A stretch of DNA of 16,616 bases from Chitinophagaceae bacterium (GCA_025963615.1 JAOQAL010000651.1:1-16616), one strand, 5' to 3'. Counted from the stretch's first letter, positions 6,842 through 14,055 are shown. Program-made: numbers and translations. Notes: generated by a model not told the origin, from the letters alone.

Positions 6842-8188
6842 ATGTTTAAAAGTTACCAGTGGAGAATAATAATACATGTAGTGCTGTTGTTCGGGACACT
6901 ATGTGCTGCTTCCTTTTTTCTTATAAAAGGAAGCGGATGGTATCCCTACCTGCTGCTGCTGTTTCCTGTCATCATTTACCAGGTTGTTGAGTTTTACCGT
7001 TTCCAGCGCAAGGCGCACGATGAACTGAACCAGTTTGTAGAATCCATTCATTACCGTGATTTCTCCCGTTATTTTGATGTGAAGCACGCGCCGGTAGAAA
7101 TTCAACCCTTGAGGCAGGGCTTCAATGATATCAATACTACGTTTAAAGTAATCAGCAAAGAAAAAGAAACCCAATATCAATACCTGCAGAAAATTCTTGA
7201 ACTGGTAGATACCGGCATCCTTTCTTATGAAGAAGAAACCGGGGAAATTGTATGGATGAATGAGTCGCTGAAACGGATGCTGCAGTTGCCCTACTTAAAA
7301 ACTATTCACTCCCTGGCAAAACGCGATGCGGAATTATATAAGGAAGTAGTGAGCCTGAAACCCGGTGAAGGCCGCATCGCTACCGCCCATCCGGAAAAGT
7401 CCTCTTTTAAAATCCTCTTATCCGCTACGGCATTCCAGACGGATGGCAAAGTGTATAAGCTGATCGCTTTTCAGAATGTCAATGAAGCATTGGATGAAAC
7501 AGAGTCAAAAGCCTGGCAGAAACTACTGAGTGTGCTGACCCATGAAATTATGAATTCAGTAGCGCCGATATCCTCCCTGGCCGCTACATTAAAAAATCGT
7601 TTACAGCAGTCCGTTGGTTCATTAAATAATGAATCCGGTGCGGTGGATGACCTGGAACTTGGTATCGAAACGATTAAAAGAAGAAGTGAGGGTTTACTGA
7701 AGTTCGCGGAAACTTACCGCAGCCTGAATAAGATCACTACATTGAATCTTAATAAAATTCATGTGCGGGATATTTTTGAAAACCTGCTCCAGCTGATGCT
7801 GCCAACACTGGAACAGAAAAGTATCGAAGTGGAGACCATCCTGAAAGATCCGGACCTGGTGCTGGAAGCTGATACCAATTTACTGGAACAGGTGATGATC
7901 AACCTGCTGGTCAATGCGATTGAAGCAGTAAAGGATAAAGATAACCCGCAGATTACTTTGTCAGCCTACATTTCCAATAACCGGAAAACAGTGATTAAAA
8001 TTTCGGACAATGGCAATGGTATGCCGCCTGAAGTACTGGATAAAATATTTATACCTTTTTTCAGTACTAAAAAAAGCGGTAGCGGCATCGGCCTGAGCCT
8101 TTGCAAACAGATTATGATGCTGCATAAAGGGAATATACAGGTGCAAAGTGTGGAGGGTGAGGGAACGGCGTTTTTATTGCAGTTCTGA
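6842..8188 (+). CDS. Membrane sensor histidine kinase, partner of the sigma-54 regulator
   Basis: 448 residues. Two TM helices (about 9-28 and 34-50) are joined by only about five residues, so there is practically no extracellular sensor domain. A PAS-like region follows (about 113-215). The HisKA dimerisation helix has the phosphoacceptor His234 in LTHEIMNSV. The HATPase domain has the N box NLLVNAIEA (354-362), G1 DNGNG (389-393), and F/G2 region PFFSTKKSGSGIGL (405-418). This architecture matches the NtrY/AtoS-like kinases that work with sigma-54 response regulators, and its gene directly follows one. With so little outside the membrane, the signal is probably sensed in the membrane, by the PAS domain, or through another protein such as the divergently encoded ABC exporter. 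All catalytic motifs are intact. Confidence 0.92.
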   Translation: MFKSYQWRIIIHVVLLFGTLCAASFFLIKGSGWYPYLLLLFPVIIYQVVEFYRFQRKAHDELNQFVESIHYRDFSRYFDVKHAPVEIQPLRQGFNDINTTFKVISKEKETQYQYLQKILELVDTGILSYEEETGEIVWMNESLKRMLQLPYLKTIHSLAKRDAELYKEVVSLKPGEGRIATAHPEKSSFKILLSATAFQTDGKVYKLIAFQNVNEALDETESKAWQKLLSVLTHEIMNSVAPISSLAATLKNRLQQSVGSLNNESGAVDDLELGIETIKRRSEGLLKFAETYRSLNKITTLNLNKIHVRDIFENLLQLMLPTLEQKSIEVETILKDPDLVLEADTNLLEQVMINLLVNAIEAVKDKDNPQITLSAYISNNRKTVIKISDNGNGMPPEVLDKIFIPFFSTKKSGSGIGLSLCKQIMMLHKGNIQVQSVEGEGTAFLLQF

Positions 8189-8198
8189 GAGAGAGGGA

Positions 8199-8410
8199 GA
8201 GAGAAATGTAAAATATAAAATGCAAAATGTAAAAGTTGAGCAGGGAGAGATTGAAGGGGGAATGTGGGAATGTGATGAATGAGGAAATGTGATGAATGTG
8301 GAAGATGAGAGAGAATGTAAAATGTAGAATATAAAATGTAAAATGTAAAAGTTGAGTAGTGAGAGAATGAAGGGGGAATGTGGGAATGTGGAAATGTGAT
8401 AAATGAGGAA
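8199..8410. repeat. Imperfect tandem duplication, 116-bp period, purine-rich
   Basis: Two copies of a block made of GTAAAAT words, AAATGTAAAAGTTGAG (8225-8240 and 8341-8356) and a GAAGGGGGAATGTGGG stretch (8253-8268 and 8369-8384). Both landmarks are displaced by exactly 116 bp. The plus strand is almost free of C. It fills the spacer between the kinase gene and the lactonase gene. Reading frames that cross it on the minus strand are low-complexity artefacts. Confidence 0.75.
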
Positions 8411-8448
8411 TGAGAAAGTTTTTTTTGATTTGAAACGGTCGGACAGAG

Positions 8449-9360
8449 GTGCAATTTTATAACGCAAAAAAATATTGCTTGCAGGCTTCACTTTTATACC
8501 AATCAGAAAATATTCTAGCAGAAGGTCCGTACTGGCATGTTGCGCGCCAAAGTTTTTTTTGGGTGGATATCGATGGTAAATGTTTTCATGAATATCAATG
8601 GCCACAAGGAAAAACCAAACGCTGGGAACTTGACTACAGGGCAAGTTTCATTTCGGAAAGTCATGACAATGATAAACTGATCCTCGCCTTGCAGGGAGCC
8701 ATTGCTTCTTTTGACCTGCAAACCGGGAAACTTGACCGGCTGCTGGAACTTGAAAAAGAAATTACTAACAACAGGACCAATGATGGGGGTTGTGATTCAC
8801 AAGGAAGACTATGGATAGGAACGATGGACCGCCAATGCAGCCCTGGTAAAGGTTCGCTATATTGTATTGACAGCCATTTTCATTTACAAAAGAAACTCAG
8901 TAATATCTCCGTTTCCAATGGAATCGTTTGGTCACCGGATGGAAAAAAGATGTATTACACGGATTCTCCTACGCAGCAGGTACAATCTTTCCTGTTTGAT
9001 GAGCAAACCGGGAATATGGAATTTGAGAAAATTGCCATTACCGTTGACAGGCAATCAGGGTCACCAGATGGGATGTGCATGGATGAAGAAGGCATGTTGT
9101 GGATTGCCCAATGGGGCGGCTTTGGCGTATACCGCTGGAATCCCCTGACAGGAAAAATGCTCGACAAAATTGAAGTCCCGGCTCCGCAGGTAAGTTCCTG
9201 TGCTTTCGGAGGTGAAAATATGGATCAGCTTTTTATTACCACGGCAAGAGAAAATATGAGTGAGGAAGAGATCCATAAATTTCCTTTGAGTGGTAATGTG
9301 TTTATCGCCCAACCCGGGGTGAAAGGAATTCCAGTTCATAAATTTGGTAAAAGGAAATAG
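8449..9360 (+). CDS. SMP-30/gluconolactonase family sugar lactonase
   Basis: Six-bladed beta-propeller lactonase of the SMP-30/regucalcin/LRE family, 303 residues, normal length. It would hydrolyse an aldonolactone to the sugar acid. The metal-binding residues of the family can be placed: Glu25 in AEGPYW, Asn157 in SNGIVWSPDG and Asp207 in GSPDGMCMD. Arg109 and Asn111 (RTNDGGCD) fit the substrate-binding pair. No signal peptide, so cytoplasmic. The start is uncertain: GTG at 8449 (preceded by an AGAGG-like site) or TTG at 8479, which gives the more typical short N-terminus before the first blade. The dehydratase gene lies about 200 bp downstream on the same strand, and an SDR gene follows, which suggests an oxidative sugar pathway. 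The sugar is not identifiable. Confidence 0.9.
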   Translation: MQFYNAKKYCLQASLLYQSENILAEGPYWHVARQSFFWVDIDGKCFHEYQWPQGKTKRWELDYRASFISESHDNDKLILALQGAIASFDLQTGKLDRLLELEKEITNNRTNDGGCDSQGRLWIGTMDRQCSPGKGSLYCIDSHFHLQKKLSNISVSNGIVWSPDGKKMYYTDSPTQQVQSFLFDEQTGNMEFEKIAITVDRQSGSPDGMCMDEEGMLWIAQWGGFGVYRWNPLTGKMLDKIEVPAPQVSSCAFGGENMDQLFITTARENMSEEEIHKFPLSGNVFIAQPGVKGIPVHKFGKRK

Positions 9361-9446
9361 AACAAGCAGGGACATCGTTCATTGTCAGCTAATGACAGCA
9401 TAGAATTAAAAGCCGGGATTAAACCAGGCCAAAACCTAACTAATCA

Positions 9447-9499
9447 CCCCGTGCGAATGAAACACGTTCTATTTTCACGATAGCTACGGGAGCTTTTTT
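9447..9499 (+). terminator. Terminator-like hairpin with U-run, possible attenuator
   Basis: A short hairpin AGCT-ACGGG-AGCT (9482-9494) is followed by five T. A longer competing pairing is CCCGT (9448-9452) with ACGGG (9486-9490). CGTG (9450-9453) can instead pair with CACG at 9463-9466 or 9476-9479. An 8-codon frame (MKHVLFSR, 9457-9483) overlaps it. It lies 87 bp after the lactonase stop and about 60 bp before the dehydratase start, so it is either a plain intergenic terminator or a leader attenuator of the dehydratase gene. Confidence 0.4.
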
Positions 9500-9561
9500 G
9501 TTAGATTTTTGTTTGTGTAAAAAAGCAACTCCATTACAAACTAAATTTTATTATTTACTAC

Positions 9562-11271
9562 ATGCAAAAGCCATTACGAAGTCAAAGCTGGTTTGGAAGA
9601 AAAGGCAAAGATGGATTGATTTACCGCTCCTGGATGAAAAGTCAGGGTATTCCTGATTATGAATTCAATAAACCGGTCATCGGCATCTGCAATACCTGGA
9701 GTGAATTGACTCCCTGCAATTCACATTTTCGCGAACTGGCCGAATCGGTGAAACGGGGAATTTCCGAAGCCGGTGGATTCCCGGTTGAATTTCCGGTCAT
9801 GTCATTGGGTGAAACATTGATCAAACCCACGGCCATGCTTTACCGCAACCTTGCCAGCATGGATGTGGAGGAATCCATCAGGGCGAACCCGATGGACGGG
9901 GTGGTATTATTATGCGGTTGTGATAAAACGACTTCATCGTTAGTAATGGGAGCCTGCAGTGTAAATATTCCTACGATCGTAGTATCCGGCGGACCGATGC
10001 TAACGGGTAACTATAAGGGAAAAAAAATAAGCATCAGTGATGTATGGCGCTATAGTGAAGAAATGCGTGGCGGCAAAATTGAACAGGAAGAATTACGTTC
10101 CATCGAAGCCGCGATGTGTCGCAGCCGTGGACATTGCGGGGTGATGGGCACCGCTTCTTCCATGGCCTGTATGATTGAATCATTAGGGCTTTCATTGCCT
10201 GGCAATGCGGCTATTCCTGCCGCTGATGCAAGAAGAAAAGTGTTGGCACAATTAAGCGGCCTGCGCATTGTGGAAATGGTTAAAGAAGATCTAAAACCTT
10301 CTGCTATTCTCACGAAGAAAGCATTTGAAAATGCAATCATTACGAATGCGGCCATTGGAGGCTCTACTAATTTTATCATTCACCTGCTTGCCATCGCTGG
10401 CAGAATTGGCGTAGACCTTTCCTTACCCGATTTTGACAGGCTTTCATCGAATGTGCCGTTGGTCTCTAATATTCAGCCAAGCGGCAGTTATTTTATGGAA
10501 GACCTGTATTATGCCGGTGGCTTGCCGGCCGTATTAAAAGAGCTGGACGCGTTGCTCCATCATGATTGTATTACCGTAAATGGTAAAACAATGAAAGAGA
10601 ATTACGACCAGGCAGCCTGTTATGACCGGGATGTGATTGCTACAACGGCCAAACCCTTTAATGAGGCAACTGGTCTGGCGGTATTAAAAGGAAATATCTG
10701 TGAAAATGGCGCCGTGATAAAACCATCTGCCGCTACGCCTGCTTTAATGCAGCATACCGGTAAAGCGGTTGTGTTTGATACGATCGAAGATTATAAAAAC
10801 AGGATTGATGATCCGGGACTGGAGATCGATGAAAACTCCGTCATGGTGTTGAAAAATGTGGGTCCAAGAGGTTATCCCGGCATGCCCGAGGTAGGTAATA
10901 TGGGGTTGCCGAAAAAAATACTGGACAAAGGCATTAAAGACATGGTGCGTATTTCTGATGGAAGAATGAGCGGCACAGGGTTCGGAACCGTAGTGCTGCA
11001 TGTTTCCCCCGAAGCAGCGTTGGGCGGTAATTTCAGTGTGATACAAAATAATGATCTTATTACGCTGGATGTGGCTGGCCGCTCATTGCATCTCCATGTC
11101 AGTGATGAAGAACTGGCAAAACGTAAAGAGCAATGGAAACCTTTAAAAGGTATCACAGAAAGAGGATATGTCAGTCTCTATGTTAATCATGTGGAGCAGG
11201 CGCATCTTGGTGCTGATCTTGATTTTTTGAAAGGAGCTTCCGGAAGCGAGGTGCTGAGAGATTCACATTGA
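9562..11271 (+). CDS. IlvD/Edd-family sugar-acid dehydratase (arabinonate/xylonate type)
   Basis: Fe-S dehydratase, 569 residues, that would convert an aldonic acid to its 2-keto-3-deoxy derivative. The [2Fe-2S] cysteines are Cys52 (ELTPCNSH), Cys120 (CGCDKTT) and Cys192 (RGHCGVMG). Lys122 is in the place of the carbamylated Mg-binding lysine and Ser470 (RMSGTGFG) in the place of the catalytic serine. The N-terminus (SQSWFGRKGKDGLIYRSWMK) and the FPVEFPVMSLGE stretch match the sugar-acid branch (L-arabinonate, D-xylonate, L-fuconate dehydratases) rather than the branched-chain amino-acid IlvD, whose N-terminus is different. A general annotation pipeline may call it ilvD; I think that would be wrong. 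A lactonase gene precedes it and an SDR gene follows. The substrate sugar is not determined by the sequence. Confidence 0.92.
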   Translation: MQKPLRSQSWFGRKGKDGLIYRSWMKSQGIPDYEFNKPVIGICNTWSELTPCNSHFRELAESVKRGISEAGGFPVEFPVMSLGETLIKPTAMLYRNLASMDVEESIRANPMDGVVLLCGCDKTTSSLVMGACSVNIPTIVVSGGPMLTGNYKGKKISISDVWRYSEEMRGGKIEQEELRSIEAAMCRSRGHCGVMGTASSMACMIESLGLSLPGNAAIPAADARRKVLAQLSGLRIVEMVKEDLKPSAILTKKAFENAIITNAAIGGSTNFIIHLLAIAGRIGVDLSLPDFDRLSSNVPLVSNIQPSGSYFMEDLYYAGGLPAVLKELDALLHHDCITVNGKTMKENYDQAACYDRDVIATTAKPFNEATGLAVLKGNICENGAVIKPSAATPALMQHTGKAVVFDTIEDYKNRIDDPGLEIDENSVMVLKNVGPRGYPGMPEVGNMGLPKKILDKGIKDMVRISDGRMSGTGFGTVVLHVSPEAALGGNFSVIQNNDLITLDVAGRSLHLHVSDEELAKRKEQWKPLKGITERGYVSLYVNHVEQAHLGADLDFLKGASGSEVLRDSH

Positions 11272-11278
11272 ATGGGGT

Positions 11279-11345
11279 GCCGATAGCTATCAAGAGGTGA
11301 ATGGTGAAGGGTGAGTGGTGAAGGGTATCCCGATAGCTATCGGGA
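11279..11345. repeat. Two copies of CCGATAGCTATC-rGAGGTGA, 50-bp period
   Basis: TCCCGATAGCTATCGGGA at 11328-11345 is a perfect 18-bp palindrome. A degenerate copy, GCCGATAGCTATCAAG, lies at 11279-11294. Both are followed by GAGGTGA, giving a direct repeat with a period of exactly 50 bp. The bases between are GGTGAAG/GGTGAGT heptamers. The element falls in the dehydratase-SDR spacer. Confidence 0.75.
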
Positions 11346-11394
11346 GGTGAGTAGCAATGGGCCAATATTGAAGATATGTTTTTATTTTTATCAA

Positions 11395-12177
11395 ATGCCT
11401 GAAAAAATATTTGACAAACAATCAGCTATTGTGACTGGCGCCGGTCAGGGCATTGGCTTTGAAATTGCCAGGCAATTATGTTTGCGTGGCGCATCCGTCA
11501 TATTAAATGACGTGGATGATTCATTAGCGAAAGAGGCTGGGGAAAAAATTACTGCTGAAGGCGGAATTTGTTTTGCAATGCCGGGTGATGCATCGGATGT
11601 TTCATTTATTCAAAGCATGGTAGATGCTGCTGTTGAAAAATTCGGTTCGCTCCATATTGTTATTGCCAATGCCGGTATTACGCTCTTCGCTGATTTTTTT
11701 GAATACACGCCGGAGTCGTTTAATAAAGTGATGCAATTAAATCTTGGGGGAAGTTTTTTTCTTGCCCAGTCTGCCGCGAAACAAATGAAGAAGCAGTATC
11801 CGGAAACGACCGGAACCGGTGGCAGGATATTATTTATGTCTTCTGTTGTGGGTCACCAGGCGCATAAAAATCTTGCAGCCTATGCCATTACCAAAGCCGG
11901 ATTGGAAATGCTGGCAAAAAATTTAGTTGTTGAGTTGTCTCCATATAATATTACCGTCAATGCCATCGCACCGGGTGCTACCTTAACAGAACGGACATTA
12001 CATGATACAGAATATGAAAAGACCTGGCGCCGTATTACACCGATCGGCAAACCGGCTACTGTCTCAGATATCGCCAATGCCGCCTTATTCATGGTATCTC
12101 CTGGCTCAGGGCATATTACAGGACAAAGCCTGATTATTGATGGTGGGTGGACATCGGTGAGTCCTTCGCCATATTGA
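11395..12177 (+). CDS. SDR-family NAD(P)-dependent oxidoreductase
   Basis: Classical short-chain dehydrogenase, 260 residues from the ATG at 11395. Nucleotide motif TGAGQGIG (14-21); Asp39 at the end of beta-2 (ILNDVDD) suggests NAD rather than NADP; NAG (92-94); catalytic Asn116, Ser150, Tyr163 and Lys167 (YAITK); C-terminal IIDGGW. The frame is open upstream to 11311, but that 28-codon extension would translate the CCCGATAGCTATCGG repeat and precedes the normal beta-1 start, so it is rejected. Next to a sugar lactonase and a sugar-acid dehydratase, it is probably the aldose 1-dehydrogenase that forms the lactone, or a dehydrogenase acting on a later keto-deoxy acid. Sequence alone cannot separate these or exclude other SDR substrates. 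Confidence 0.9.
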   Translation: MPEKIFDKQSAIVTGAGQGIGFEIARQLCLRGASVILNDVDDSLAKEAGEKITAEGGICFAMPGDASDVSFIQSMVDAAVEKFGSLHIVIANAGITLFADFFEYTPESFNKVMQLNLGGSFFLAQSAAKQMKKQYPETTGTGGRILFMSSVVGHQAHKNLAAYAITKAGLEMLAKNLVVELSPYNITVNAIAPGATLTERTLHDTEYEKTWRRITPIGKPATVSDIANAALFMVSPGSGHITGQSLIIDGGWTSVSPSPY

Positions 12178-12180
12178 AAA

Positions 12181-12339
12181 TTTTCACGCAAAGGGATATT
12201 TCACGCAAAGCGCGCAAAGTTTCACGCAAAGCTCGCAAAGAAGCAAAGAACGCAAAGAGATGTACGGTTAAGAATCCTTTATTTCACGCACAGGGCGCAG
12301 AGATGCAAAGGACGCAAAGAGATGAAGGGTTAAGAATCC
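12181..12339. repeat. CGCAAAG / TTCACGCAAAG repeat tract with 62-bp direct repeat
   Basis: TTCACGCAAAG and variants (CGCGCAAAG, CTCGCAAAG, GACGCAAAG) recur at least eight times. Within the tract a 35-bp block (12243-12277, GCAAAGAACGCAAAGAGATG and the following GGTTAAGAATCC) is repeated at 12305-12339 with three mismatches and a 62-bp period. I recognise this word as a recurrent intergenic repeat in Bacteroidota. Confidence 0.75.
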
Positions 12340-12362
12340 ATCTTTTGAGACGGTCTCGTATG

Positions 12363-12590
12363 CCCGGGGTCTTGCCCTTAAGACAGAGATAATAGAATTT
12401 CACAATTGTCCAAGGGCAGACCCCGGGTATTAGAAAAGAGAAGTTGATTATTTTATAGCAGACGCTCAAAATTGTTCAGGTTAATGATATACTTCTATAA
12501 AAATCCCGGGGTCTGCCATCAAATGATTCTTGGTTTTGACTCTTCCTGAAATAGACTAAGATTTGAGATTACTTTAGGCAAGACCCCGGG
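12363..12590. repeat. Four REP-like CCCGGGGTCTTGCC motifs, alternating orientation
   Basis: Forward copies at 12363-12379 and 12505-12517, reverse copies at 12412-12427 and 12577-12590. They form two head-to-head pairs (12363-12427 and 12505-12590), each able to fold into a hairpin with a GC-rich stem. Copies vary by one T (GTCTTGCC or GTCTGCC). Size, GC-rich core and paired inverted layout resemble REP/BIME elements moved by REP-associated tyrosine transposases. No transposase gene is in the window. Confidence 0.7.
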
Positions 12591-12595
12591 CAGAC

Positions 12596-12643
12596 GTAAA
12601 AATGTAAAATGTAAAATAATGAATGTAAAATGTAAAATTGATG
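12596..12643. repeat. GTAAAAT heptamer tract
   Basis: ATGTAAAATGTAAAAT words directly follow the last REP-like motif. The same word family occurs in the 8199-8410 duplication. Confidence 0.65.
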
Positions 12644-12733
12644 GAACAGGTGCTTGGGATCTTTGCATTCTCAAAAAGGAAACCACAAAGGAGAGACCGC
12701 GGTCAAATAGTTTCTTTGTTTTCTAACAGCCGA

Positions 12734-13276
12734 TCAGGCAACGAGGGGCCGGTAGTATTCATTCCACCAGCTTTCAATTTTCGGGAATGCAATGTGGAAC
12801 CAGGTAGTAAATTTTTCCGGGTGGGTGTGAAGTGATTCACGGATATCTTCAATGTCTTTATAACAGAAATCACAAACTTCCTCCGGGTTTCCGTTAATGG
12901 GGCCGTTATATTCGCCCGTGAAAACATGGTCGAATTCATGCTCTGCCAAACCATTACTGAATTCGGAACGGTAAATGAATTCAAAGGCCTTTTGTAACGG
13001 CGTCTCAAAACCGAGCTCTTCATTTAATCTACGGATGGCTGCATGATGGGTATCCTCATCGGGGTAAGGATGACTGCAACAGGCATTGGTCCACAAACCC
13101 CCGCTATGATATTTATTCAACGCCCTGCGCTGCAGCAGCATTTCGCCTTTACGGTTAAAAATAAAAACACTGAACGCCCTGTGTAATAGTCCTTTTCTGT
13201 GGGCTTCCATTTTTTCCATCTTCCCTATGGCTTCGTCTTTTTCATTTACCAATATTACAAACTGATTATTATTCAT
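12734..13276 (-). CDS. idi: Isopentenyl-diphosphate delta-isomerase, type I
   Basis: Nudix-fold enzyme that interconverts IPP and DMAPP in isoprenoid synthesis; 180 residues, as in E. coli Idi. The catalytic cysteine is Cys67 in TNACCSHP. Metal-ligand histidines are placed at His26, His32 and His69; the Nudix-like helix RRLNEELGF is at 82-90; and the second catalytic motif is EHEF (112-115) with Glu112 and Glu114. Soluble, no signal peptide. It starts at the ATG at 13276 and has an independent-looking upstream region of about 130 bp. Its neighbours are not isoprenoid genes, so it appears to be a stand-alone gene. All key residues are present, so the assignment is secure. Confidence 0.95.
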   Translation of the reverse strand: MNNNQFVILVNEKDEAIGKMEKMEAHRKGLLHRAFSVFIFNRKGEMLLQRRALNKYHSGGLWTNACCSHPYPDEDTHHAAIRRLNEELGFETPLQKAFEFIYRSEFSNGLAEHEFDHVFTGEYNGPINGNPEEVCDFCYKDIEDIRESLHTHPEKFTTWFHIAFPKIESWWNEYYRPLVA

Positions 13277-13404
13277 TTTGCCTGCTATTATATCAGTCTT
13301 AATTGATTTTTTACTCCTGCTTTTTCGACCATCATGGCTTTACTATGAGACGGAATGCGAATGCGTGATTCTAAAACACGGGCCGGTTCCATCCGCTTAA
13401 TTTT

Positions 13405-13539
13405 TTAAAAAAACCATATAATATTGTAAGCAACATACACGCCAAATCCCGCCCAGCCTGACAGCCCGCTTTTGACATCAAAAAAGCCGCTGACAGCCCG
13501 GCCAAGCCGCTGCCATTTAATTACTGCAGATCCCGCCAC
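13405..13539 (-). CDS. Possible 44-residue protein downstream of the sigma factor
   Basis: A GTG-initiated frame, 15 bp after the sigma-factor stop on the same strand, could be translationally coupled to it. Its translation (begins MAGSAVIKWQRLGRAV, ends VYVAYNIIWFF) has a basic N-terminal helix, a Gly/Trp-rich middle and a hydrophobic aromatic C-terminus, which looks more protein-like than a chance frame. The DNA holds an 11-bp repeat (CTGACAGCCCG, twice), which can also produce such frames by chance. No family recognised; too short for an ordinary anti-sigma factor. The following 128 bp up to the idi start show no gene. Confidence 0.35.
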   Translation of the reverse strand: MAGSAVIKWQRLGRAVSGFFDVKSGLSGWAGFGVYVAYNIIWFF

Positions 13540-13554
13540 AAGGCTATGAGGTTA

Positions 13555-14055
13555 TTAGTAACGGGAAATTTGTTCTTTCAGTAGTTTCCGCGCAAAATGT
13601 ATCCGGCTCTTGATCGTTCCCAATGGCTCATGCAATGCTTCCGCAATTTCATGATATTTATAGCCATCAAAATACAAAGAGAAGGGAGTTTTGAATATTT
13701 CAGGAAGATTATAAATAGCTTTCCTGATTTCCTTCATCTGCATATTGCTTTCTGCAACATTCGCTACTGTTACCTGGTTGTTATTCAGTAAAAAGTCATT
13801 CGGAGAATTATCAAAAACAGTTTGCTGTTTCGTCTTTCTGCGGTAATTATTTATAAAAATATTCCGCATGATCGTAAACAACCAGGCTTTAATATTAGTT
13901 CCCGCGTTATATTTTTCCTGATTTGCCAGTGCTTTATACAACGTTTCCTGGTAAAGATCCTGAGCAGCCTCATTGTCTCTTGTAAGATTAATCGCGAAGG
14001 GCTTTAGAAATTCTGAATTGTCAACCAGCAATTCTTCAAATTCCAATACAGACAT
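13555..14055 (-). CDS. ECF-type sigma-70 family RNA polymerase sigma factor
   Basis: 166 residues from the ATG at 14055. Region 2 is at about 15-75 (DLYQETLYKALANQEKYN, NIKAWLFTIMRNIFINNYRR) and region 4 at about 108-162 (GYKYHEIAEALHEPLGTIKSRIHFARKLL), with no region 3, which defines the ECF type. The frame is open upstream to a GTG at 14097, but the extra 14 residues are not part of region 2, so the ATG after TTTTTACT is preferred. No anti-sigma gene of normal size is adjacent; a possible 44-residue ORF follows 15 bp downstream. It would redirect RNA polymerase to a small regulon that cannot be named. Upstream lies a repeat-filled spacer shared with the end of the polysaccharide operon. Confidence 0.92.
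   Translation of the reverse strand: MSVLEFEELLVDNSEFLKPFAINLTRDNEAAQDLYQETLYKALANQEKYNAGTNIKAWLFTIMRNIFINNYRRKTKQQTVFDNSPNDFLLNNNQVTVANVAESNMQMKEIRKAIYNLPEIFKTPFSLYFDGYKYHEIAEALHEPLGTIKSRIHFARKLLKEQISRY

Larger units (their letters stand above)
12178..12733. other. Gene-free 556-bp repeat region between SDR and idi
   Basis: Convergent spacer: both flanking genes end here. It holds, in order, CGCAAAG word repeats (12181-12339), four CCCGGGGTCT(T)GCC motifs in alternating orientation (12363-12590), a GTAAAAT tract (12596-12643) and a 10-bp palindrome GACCGCGGTC (12695-12704). A frame at 12147-12392 merely translates the CGCAAAG repeat into KAR/SRK and overlaps the SDR, so it is not a gene. 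I see no clear terminator with a U-run for either gene. Confidence 0.7.

Noticed and set aside
7966..8644. Two long minus-strand frames rich in Ser, His, Pro, Phe
   Set aside because: Complement of the purine-rich repeat at 8199-8410; overlap two well-supported plus-strand genes.
9562..11271. Biosynthetic dihydroxy-acid dehydratase (ilvD)
   Set aside because: The N-terminal and FPVEFPVMSLGE patterns fit the sugar-acid dehydratase branch, and the neighbours are a sugar lactonase and an SDR rather than ilv/leu genes.
11311..11394. Upstream extension of the SDR
   Set aside because: It translates the CCCGATAGCTATCGG repeat and lies before the standard SDR beta-1 strand; start moved to the ATG at 11395.
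12147..12392. 81-residue plus-strand frame rich in SRKARK
   Set aside because: Produced by CGCAAAG repeats and overlaps the SDR gene.
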